Origin: DATFDN01 sp049591635
GTDB lineage: Bacteria > Pseudomonadota > Alphaproteobacteria > Acetobacterales > Acetobacteraceae
Direction of reading: 5' to 3'
Assembly (NCBI GenBank): GCA_049591635.1
Contig: JBAWFF010000230.1
Coordinates: 1-10,870, forward strand
Length of the DNA: 10,870 nucleotides
Shown: in pieces, positions 6,137 to 10,870 of the stretch
How positions within the stretch are numbered: position 1 is the stretch's first letter
Layout of the letters: every line of letters starts with the position of its first letter
Translations under genes and position numbers: made by a program
The notes under the pieces: model-generated
Database searches by the model: none
What the model was told of the DNA's origin: nothing
What the model saw: the letters and a program-made list of their open reading frames with translations, nothing else

Positions 6137-7267
6137 CTATCGGCCTGCGAACACCTCGGCATTGTGCTCCCCCAGCCCAGGCGAGTCCGCGTGTGGACGC
6201 GGGCGTTCCTTGTCGAACGAGATCGGCAAGCCGACGATCCGGAGGTCGGTCTCGGGCAGCGCGCGGAGCATGTCCATCGCCTGGAGCTGCTCGGTCCGGG
6301 AAAGCTCGGCGATGTCGTTGACTGGCGCGCAGGGCACCCCCACCGCTTCGAGCGCCGCCATCCAGTGCGCGCGGTCCTGGCCGAGCAACACCCGCGACAT
6401 CAGCGCCACCAGCTCGATGCGATTGACGGCGCGCTTGCGGCCGTCCTCGAAGCGCGGGTCCTCGGACCACTCCGGATGGCCCAGCGCGCGGGCGCACTTG
6501 ACGAACAGACGGTCATTGCCGGCGGCAATGCAGATGGGGCGGTCGGCGGTCTCGAACGTCTGGTAGGGAACCAGGAGGTTGCTCGCGGTGCCGTGCCGCG
6601 CCGGCACCGCCCCGTTGGCGTGATAGTTGTTGAGCGCGCCGTCCACCCAGCCCACGGCGCATTCGAACAAGGAGGTGTCGATGACACAGCCCTTGCCGGT
6701 CGCATGCCGTTGCTGAAGGGCGGCCAGCGCGCCGATCACGCACCACATGCCCGCCGCCTTGTCGTTGATCGCCGGGGCGCAGAAGGTCGGCGGATCGTCC
6801 GGGCGCCCGGTCAGGGTCATCACCGCGGCGTACGCCTGAAGCAGCGGATCGAAACCGGGCGCGAGACGCAGAGGACCCTGATAGCCGAACGCCCAGATGG
6901 AGCAGTAGATCAGCCGCGGATTGGCCGCGAGCATCGCCTCTGGCCCGATGCCGCACGCATCGACGATGCCGGGGCGCAGATTTTGGATCAGGATGTCGGC
7001 GTCGGCGGCGAGCGTCTTCAGTCGGGCGACATCCTCGGCACTCTTGATGTCGAGCGTGACCGAACGCTTGCCGCGGTTGGTGGCGTGGAAGAACAGCGAG
7101 TCGCCTTCGATGAACGGTGGCCCCCAGAGACGGGCGTCGTCGCCGCCATCCGGCTTCTCGACCTTGATCACGTCGGCGCCCATGTCGGCCAGGATCACGC
7201 CGGCGAGCGGCCCGGCCAGCGCCTGGCCGACTTCGATGACCTTGATCCCCGTCAGCGCTCCCGCCAT
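6137..7267 (-). CDS. Family III CoA-transferase (CaiB/BaiF/formyl-CoA transferase type)
   Basis: The 376-residue protein is of normal family length and is complete. It opens with LTGIKVIEVGQALAGPLAG (5-23), followed by ADMGADVIKVEKPDGGD (27-43) and NRGKRSV (64-70) of the CoA-binding Rossmann region. The catalytic aspartate that forms the aspartyl-CoA thioester is Asp140, in GFDPLLQAYA. The C-terminal part has VPYQTF, the Asp-Pro-Arg-Phe motif and GLGEHN near the end. Such cytosolic dimers move CoA between carboxylic acids, often to activate a substrate for breakdown. The ATG at 7267 has GGAGG 8 nt upstream; a frame open to 7390 would run into the preceding gene and adds no family sequence. 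It lies 14 nt after the TPR protease gene. Acid donor and acceptor are not evident; no CoA ligase, dehydrogenase or hydratase is adjacent. Confidence 0.93.
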   Translation of the reverse strand: MAGALTGIKVIEVGQALAGPLAGVILADMGADVIKVEKPDGGDDARLWGPPFIEGDSLFFHATNRGKRSVTLDIKSAEDVARLKTLAADADILIQNLRPGIVDACGIGPEAMLAANPRLIYCSIWAFGYQGPLRLAPGFDPLLQAYAAVMTLTGRPDDPPTFCAPAINDKAAGMWCVIGALAALQQRHATGKGCVIDTSLFECAVGWVDGALNNYHANGAVPARHGTASNLLVPYQTFETADRPICIAAGNDRLFVKCARALGHPEWSEDPRFEDGRKRAVNRIELVALMSRVLLGQDRAHWMAALEAVGVPCAPVNDIAELSRTEQLQAMDMLRALPETDLRIVGLPISFDKERPRPHADSPGLGEHNAEVFAGR

Positions 7268-7275
7268 TCCGTCTG

Positions 7276-7280
7276 CCTCC
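7276..7280 (-). promoter_or_regulatory. Ribosome binding site of the CoA-transferase gene
   Basis: GGAGG on the minus strand, 8 nt before the ATG at 7267, lies in the 14-nt gap after the TPR protease stop. It decides for this start over upstream in-frame ones. Confidence 0.8.
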
Positions 7281-7281
7281 G

Positions 7282-8592
7282 CTATTGCAGAAAAATCTTC
7301 ATGTCCATGAAGTCGAGGGTCATCGCATAGGGCCTGAAGAAATCGTGGCCGACCATGCCCGCGAGGTAAAAGCCAAACATGTGTTCCCACGGAAACGGCC
7401 CATCGTAGAGACCGGGGACGTTGTGTTCCCGTATGCCGCCGAACGAGAGTTGACGCACGGTGTAGGGCACGATCCTCAGCGTCCCGCCGCCTCCGGCCCC
7501 CTCGGATGCCTTGCCTTCCTCCAGCGTGATCCCGGCTTGCTTGATGACCGACTCCGCCAATTTGGCGCCCGCGCCCGCAAGCCCGGTGTCAACGAAGAGG
7601 AGCGCCGGCGGGAGCGTGTTCACGCGGCCCCAGCCCACCATGAAATGATCGCTCGCGATCCAGAAAGGGACCGCGACTCTCTTCGCCGATGACGTTGCCC
7701 CGAACCGTTCCAGGCCCTTGGCGGTCTTCCGGTGCAGGACAAGCTCGCCGTGGCGAAAATCCAGCGTCGCCAGGAAATGGTACAGCAAAGTGGTCCCGAT
7801 GCATCCGTCGACGCGCTTCACGCCCAGGCCTTTCGAGAGTTGGCGCAAGGGAAGCGTCGCGACGGGCAGGTTCTTGACGGTCCAATCGCCGACGGTGAGC
7901 GAGTCGATGCGCGAGTTCCGCACCTCCGCGTGCTGCCCGCCGGAAAAGGTGCCCTGCACCGCTCCGAATTGCGGGAGACCAAGCTCCTTGGCGAAATCCG
8001 TGTCGAGCGCGAGTTCCGAACCGCCGGTGTCGATGAAGAAGGTGACTTCCTCGCCGCCGTTGATGCGCACGCTCACCACCGGCAGCGGGTCGGTTCTTAT
8101 GAATTTCAGCCGCGTGCTCGTCCCATCGCCAATCACTTCGTAAGGGGTCTGGCCCTTGAAGCTCTCCAACTTCGCGACGTTCAGCGTCGGATATTGCGAA
8201 GTGATCAGCTTGTTGGTGGCCACATCGACGCCATCCAGCGCCGCCGCCGCCTTCTGGAAATCGTCGGCGCGATAGAACGCCTCCGCCAGCATGACCTTGG
8301 CGTCAGTGTCGCCGGGTTGCAGCTTTATCGCCTGTTCCAGCCATTTGCGCGCATCGTCCAGCCGGTTGGCGAGCAACGCGATGCGACCCAACTGGAGAAC
8401 CGCCGAATGGTCCTGGGGGTTTTCCATGGCTATCCGCAAGTAGAGTTTGCCGGCATCGGCGAACTTCCCGGCCTGGAAGAGGCTGTCGGCCACGGTGATG
8501 TCCGATCGGCTGGGCTGGGATTTCCCTTCTCCCGAGAAACCGCAGCACGCGATCATCACCGCGAGGGCGGCGCAAATCCCGGTGGATTTCAT
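7282..8592 (-). CDS. Exported TPR protein with two retropepsin-like aspartic protease domains
   Basis: The 436-residue precursor starts with a signal sequence (7-15 hydrophobic) and Met-Ile-Ala-Cys-Cys (13-17), a possible lipobox that would lipidate Cys16. Residues about 35-122 hold two to three TPR-like helix pairs (AGKFADAGKLYLRIAMENPQ, then LANRLDDARKWLEQAIKLQP). Two protease-like domains follow. The first, about 171-290, has Phe-Ile-Asp188-Thr-Gly and ends with IGTTLL...ATLDF. The second, about 304-436, has Phe-Val-Asp335-Thr-Gly and ends with VGHDFF...MTLDF. Two DTG lobes in one chain suggest a pepsin-like active site made by a single polypeptide. The ATG at 8592 overlaps the DinB stop (ATGA) and has GGAG 7 nt upstream; a GTG at 8598 is too close to that site. 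Two sampled 60-base stretches have near 57% GC, below neighbouring genes. It probably acts in the periplasm or at the outer membrane; its substrate is unknown and proteolysis is unproven. Confidence 0.85.
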   Translation of the reverse strand: MKSTGICAALAVMIACCGFSGEGKSQPSRSDITVADSLFQAGKFADAGKLYLRIAMENPQDHSAVLQLGRIALLANRLDDARKWLEQAIKLQPGDTDAKVMLAEAFYRADDFQKAAAALDGVDVATNKLITSQYPTLNVAKLESFKGQTPYEVIGDGTSTRLKFIRTDPLPVVSVRINGGEEVTFFIDTGGSELALDTDFAKELGLPQFGAVQGTFSGGQHAEVRNSRIDSLTVGDWTVKNLPVATLPLRQLSKGLGVKRVDGCIGTTLLYHFLATLDFRHGELVLHRKTAKGLERFGATSSAKRVAVPFWIASDHFMVGWGRVNTLPPALLFVDTGLAGAGAKLAESVIKQAGITLEEGKASEGAGGGGTLRIVPYTVRQLSFGGIREHNVPGLYDGPFPWEHMFGFYLAGMVGHDFFRPYAMTLDFMDMKIFLQ

Positions 8593-9164
8593 TTCCACGC
8601 TCCGCCAATCCAGACCGTTTCCTCGGTCCAGCCGAGTCGCGCGAATTCATCCGCGCGCAACGTCGCGTCCTCCGCCGGGAAGAATTCGTCGAGCTGCGGC
8701 GGACGCACCGGCGTATCGCTCATCATGGCGTGGGCCTGGCCCCGATGGTGGACCTGATGCTGAAACAAATGGAGCAGCAATCGGTCCATCCGCTCACGTT
8801 GAACGCGCGTGCCGCGATGGACATCGACGATGCGCTCCAATGCGGCGGCGTCGAGGGACTCCACCACGGCGATCAGGCGCCGATCCACGTCCGCCTGGGC
8901 GTCCGCGAGCGCGGCCACGGTGTTGCAGGGCTCCCGTTCCGCCCACGCCGCCGGCCCGAACTGGCCGCCCTCCATCGCATCCACATAGAAGCGGTCGATG
9001 ATCAGGATATGGTTGAGCGTGGCACTCAGGCTCGGAAAGAAGCCGGTTCGGGGCGCGGTGAACTCGGCCCGCGAAAGCCCGGCGCAAGCAGCGAGCAGGC
9101 GGTGGTTCGCCCAACGGTTGTTGTAGGCCATCGCGCGATAGGGACGGACGGCGTCCACCGGCAT
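8589..9164 (-). CDS. DinB-fold (DinB/YfiT-like) protein, putative metal-dependent enzyme
   Basis: The 191-residue protein shows the four-helix DinB pattern: MAYNNRWANHRLL (12-24), SLSATLNHILIIDRFYVDAM (45-64), and FQHQVHHRGQ (134-143). The usual three-histidine metal site would be His52, His136 and His140. Members include thiol-dependent S-transferases and isomerases in Gram-positive bacteria and many uncharacterised proteobacterial proteins; nothing here implies DNA damage control despite the name. The ATG at 9164 is chosen because GGAG lies 6 nt upstream, it forms a TGATG junction with the M20 stop, and residues 3-30 match the family start. An ATG at 9191 is possible but has a poor ribosome site and would overlap the M20 gene by 28 nt. 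The end overlaps the TPR protease start by ATGA. Function in this operon is unknown. Confidence 0.88.
   Translation of the reverse strand: MPVDAVRPYRAMAYNNRWANHRLLAACAGLSRAEFTAPRTGFFPSLSATLNHILIIDRFYVDAMEGGQFGPAAWAEREPCNTVAALADAQADVDRRLIAVVESLDAAALERIVDVHRGTRVQRERMDRLLLHLFQHQVHHRGQAHAMMSDTPVRPPQLDEFFPAEDATLRADEFARLGWTEETVWIGGAWK
8600..8603 (-). promoter_or_regulatory. Ribosome binding site of the TPR/retropepsin gene
   Basis: GGAG on the minus strand, 7 nt before the ATG at 8592 and inside the end of the DinB gene. It is only 1 nt from the alternative GTG at 8598, which rules that start out. Confidence 0.6.
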
Positions 9165-10441
9165 CAGGCACTCCGCTCCACCCCGCACCATTCCGCGATC
9201 GTCAGCGCGAGCACGCGGGTGACCTGATGCAGGCTGTCCAGCCCGACGCTCTCGTCGATGCCGTGGATGTTGTCGGAGTCAGGGCCGTAGCACGTGGCCT
9301 GCGTGCCCTGGTACAGGGTATAGAACCGCGCATCCGTCAGGCCGGGCGCGGCGTAGTGGCGCAGCGTTTCACCGGCGACCTCGGCGTGCAGCGCGCTCAC
9401 CGCGCGGGCGATCGGCTGATCCGGCGGGAAAGTGCAGCCGTCGGCCATGAAGCCCTTGAAGGCGACCGTCGCGCGTGCCCCGTTCAGGCCCGCTATCGCC
9501 TCGGCGACGAGCGCCTCGATGTCGCGCGCGGTCCGCCGGCACGAATAGCCGGGCATCACGCCAACGCGCAGGCCGATGCGCGCGCGTGTCGGCACCGAGC
9601 TGTTCCATTCGCCGCCCTCGATCGTGCCGAGGTTCACGTTGATCGGATGATTGTCGGCGGCGAAGGCGGGATGGCGGCGCTCAGCGCGGTTCATCTCGTC
9701 CTCGTAGGCCTTGAAACGCGCGGCGATCGCCATCGCCGCCTCGATCGCGTTCACCCCGGACTGCATCTCGCGCACATGCGCGGGCTTGCCGGTGACGGTT
9801 ACCCAGGCCCACACCACGCCAACCTCGGCGACATAGAGCGCGGGATAGCCGGGGCCGGGTTCGGGGATCAGGCAGGCGTCGGGCTTGGGCAGGGCTTCCA
9901 TGACCGCCAGCGCGCCGTTGCCGGTGCATTCCTCCTCGATCACCGCCGCCATTTGCACTTCGGCGGCCGGTTGCAGCCCGGCTTCCTTCAGGGCGCGGAA
10001 CGCGGTGACGTAGGCGGCGATTCCGGCCTTCATGTCGGCGGCACCGCGCCCGTACATACGCCCGCCCCGGATCGAGGGTTCGTAGGGCGGCGTGGTCCAC
10101 AAATCGGGCGCGCCCTCCGGCACCACGTCGACATGGCCTTGCAGCAGCAGACTGCGCCCGCGCCGTTCGCGTGGAGTATGCAGCGCGATCACCGGATCGC
10201 GCCCGGCGTAGTCGATCAGCGGCGGGGAGAAGCCGGGATGGGCGGCGAGCGCTTCGGTGTCCACCGCGACGCGGCGGGGCGTCAGGCCGAGATCGGCGTA
10301 GACGGATTGCATCTCGGCGAGACACGATTGCTCCTCGCCGAGCACGCTGCGATGGCTTACCAGGCGCGCGAGCAGCGCCACGGCGTCGTCGCGCAGCGCG
10401 TCCGCCGCCTCGAGGATGGCGCGCCGCGCGCCGGGGTCCAT
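9164..10441 (-). CDS. M20 family metallohydrolase (ArgE/DapE-type amidohydrolase or peptidase)
   Basis: The 425-residue cytosolic enzyme is complete and of normal length. All elements of the two-metal M20 site are visible: LLLQGHVDVVPEG with His103 and Asp105, GRGAADMKAG with bridging Asp136, the EEECTGNGA segment with general base Glu170 and ligand Glu171, Glu194 in IPEPGP, and the last ligand His393 in NIHGIDESV. The dimerisation lid lies roughly at 205-320 and carries GKPAH222. ArgE/DapE relatives remove acetyl, succinyl or similar groups from N-acylated amino acids or cleave dipeptides. The N-carbamoylase branch of M20 is a less good match by eye, but cannot be excluded. The ATG at 10441 forms a TGATG junction with the preceding serine hydrolase, and its own stop does the same with DinB. 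A frame open to 10498 adds no family sequence. Physiological substrate is unknown. Confidence 0.92.
   Translation of the reverse strand: MDPGARRAILEAADALRDDAVALLARLVSHRSVLGEEQSCLAEMQSVYADLGLTPRRVAVDTEALAAHPGFSPPLIDYAGRDPVIALHTPRERRGRSLLLQGHVDVVPEGAPDLWTTPPYEPSIRGGRMYGRGAADMKAGIAAYVTAFRALKEAGLQPAAEVQMAAVIEEECTGNGALAVMEALPKPDACLIPEPGPGYPALYVAEVGVVWAWVTVTGKPAHVREMQSGVNAIEAAMAIAARFKAYEDEMNRAERRHPAFAADNHPINVNLGTIEGGEWNSSVPTRARIGLRVGVMPGYSCRRTARDIEALVAEAIAGLNGARATVAFKGFMADGCTFPPDQPIARAVSALHAEVAGETLRHYAAPGLTDARFYTLYQGTQATCYGPDSDNIHGIDESVGLDSLHQVTRVLALTIAEWCGVERSA
9171..9174 (-). promoter_or_regulatory. Ribosome binding site of the DinB-fold gene
   Basis: GGAG on the minus strand, 6 nt before the ATG at 9164 and inside the end of the M20 gene. 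It favours this start over the ATG at 9191. Confidence 0.55.
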
Positions 10442-10870
10442 CAATCGATCGCCGCGTGGACGAGGTTGCTGACGCGATCCAGGCGCGCCGAGTGCCACGG
10501 ATCGGGCTGCACGAAGTTGGTCAGATACGAGAACGACACGCCGCTGGTGGGGTCGCCCCAGGAATAGGACGAGCCGACGCCGCCATGCCCGAACGTCTCC
10601 GGCGCGCCGATCGTGCCGAGGCCGCGGACGCGCTCGCTCAAGCCGCGCACATGCGGGCCGAGGCCGCGATGCATCGGGATGCCGTCCATCTGCACGTCCG
10701 GCGTCTCCCCGGTGTGGTTGCGCGTCACGTAGGCGATGAGGCGCGGCGACAGCGCACGCGTGTTGCCGAGACGGCCGCCGCGCAGCAGCATCTGATAGAA
10801 CGCGGCGATGCCGCGCGCGGTCGCGAAGCCGCCGCCGGCCGGCAGGCCGGCGGCGCGCATCGCGTCGGAG
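10441..10870 (-). CDS. Serine hydrolase of the beta-lactamase (class C/EstB-like) family, C-terminal part
   Basis: About 142 residues are visible, open to the right edge of the window; the N-terminal half with the Ser-x-x-Lys nucleophile motif lies outside. The visible part matches the end of beta-lactamase-fold esterases and peptidases: LPAGGGFATARGIAAFYQML followed by LLRGG, then ETFGHGGVGSSYSWGDP and SFSYLTNF. The His-Gly-Gly (His codon at 10585-10587) stands where class C enzymes have Lys-Thr-Gly, which is typical of esterase or peptidase members rather than true beta-lactamases. Met at 10860 is internal: the frame continues beyond it and the family expects some 250 more residues upstream. 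Its stop overlaps the M20 start (TGATG), so both are likely co-translated. Substrate and cellular location cannot be judged without the N-terminus. Confidence 0.88.
   Translation of the reverse strand, partial: SDAMRAAGLPAGGGFATARGIAAFYQMLLRGGRLGNTRALSPRLIAYVTRNHTGETPDVQMDGIPMHRGLGPHVRGLSERVRGLGTIGAPETFGHGGVGSSYSWGDPTSGVSFSYLTNFVQPDPWHSARLDRVSNLVHAAID
10830..10855. repeat. Perfect 11-bp inverted repeat inside the serine hydrolase gene
   Basis: CGCCGCCGGCC (10830-10840), a 4-nt spacer GGCA, and GGCCGGCGGCG (10845-10855) form a perfect all-GC stem-loop. On the coding strand it encodes the Gly-Leu-Pro-Ala-Gly-Gly-Gly stretch, a conserved part of this family, so codon choice alone may have produced it. 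Confidence 0.55.

Noticed and set aside
5927..7330. A 467-codon plus-strand open frame opposite the thioredoxin-like and CoA-transferase genes
   Set aside because: It crosses two well-supported genes, has no recognisable domain and no ribosome site worth noting.
7732..8757. A 341-codon plus-strand open frame opposite the TPR/retropepsin gene
   Set aside because: Shadow frame with an Arg/His/Gln-rich translation; the opposite strand carries a signal peptide, TPRs and two DTG motifs.
9227..10567. A 446-codon plus-strand open frame opposite the M20 gene
   Set aside because: Shadow frame without motifs; the M20 gene opposite it shows every metal ligand.
1..10870. An undescribed defence, phage or mobile system
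   Set aside because: Every long gene belongs to a metabolic, transport, redox or hydrolase family. There is no recombinase, nuclease, toxin-antitoxin pair, terminal repeat or CRISPR-like periodicity.

Overview
The window is GC-rich, densely coding DNA, judged by eye at around two thirds GC or more. The gene families suggest a proteobacterium, most likely an alphaproteobacterium: a Liv-type periplasmic binding protein, HyuA/HyuB, a CcdA/thioredoxin pair and a family III CoA-transferase. That placement is inference; there is no rRNA or marker gene. I see no tRNA, rRNA, IS element, CRISPR array, integrase or phage gene.

Layout. Left edge, minus strand: the N-terminal 100 residues of a Liv-type ABC-transporter substrate-binding protein. 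It diverges, across a 152-bp region rich in inverted repeats, from a plus-strand set: a short-chain dehydrogenase/reductase (453-1211), hyuA (1277-3295) and hyuB (3292-4944, overlapping hyuA by ATGA). HyuA and HyuB form an ATP-dependent ring-opening enzyme of the hydantoinase/5-oxoprolinase family.

The plus-strand set meets a long minus-strand gene train, with only 19 bp between the facing stop codons. In transcription order (right to left) this train is: the C-terminal part of a beta-lactamase-family serine hydrolase (10870-10441), an M20 ArgE/DapE-type metallohydrolase (10441-9164), a DinB-fold protein (9164-8589), an exported TPR protein with two retropepsin-like DTG domains (8592-7282), a family III CoA-transferase (7267-6137), a periplasmic thioredoxin-like protein (6096-5698) and a CcdA-type membrane reductant transporter (5692-4964). 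The first four are joined by stop/start overlaps (TGATG, TGATG, ATGA) and the rest by gaps of 14, 40 and 5 nt, so one polycistronic unit is likely.

How they may work together. The binding protein could capture a small amide, amino-acid-like or carboxylate compound, HyuAB could open a lactam or hydantoin-type ring at the cost of ATP, and the SDR could oxidise or reduce an alcohol or carbonyl on the same route. In the opposing operon, the M20 enzyme, serine hydrolase and CoA-transferase are plausible for deacylation and CoA activation of products. CcdA plus the thioredoxin-like protein form a self-contained thiol-redox relay to the periplasm. The substrate cannot be read from the sequence.

I found no clearly new defence or mobile system. 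The points most worth a second look are the nested inverted repeats between the divergent genes, the TPR/double-DTG protein of locally lower GC inside the hydrolase operon, and two key-residue substitutions: Ser for the catalytic Asn of the SDR, and Ser for the cis-Pro of the thioredoxin-like protein.
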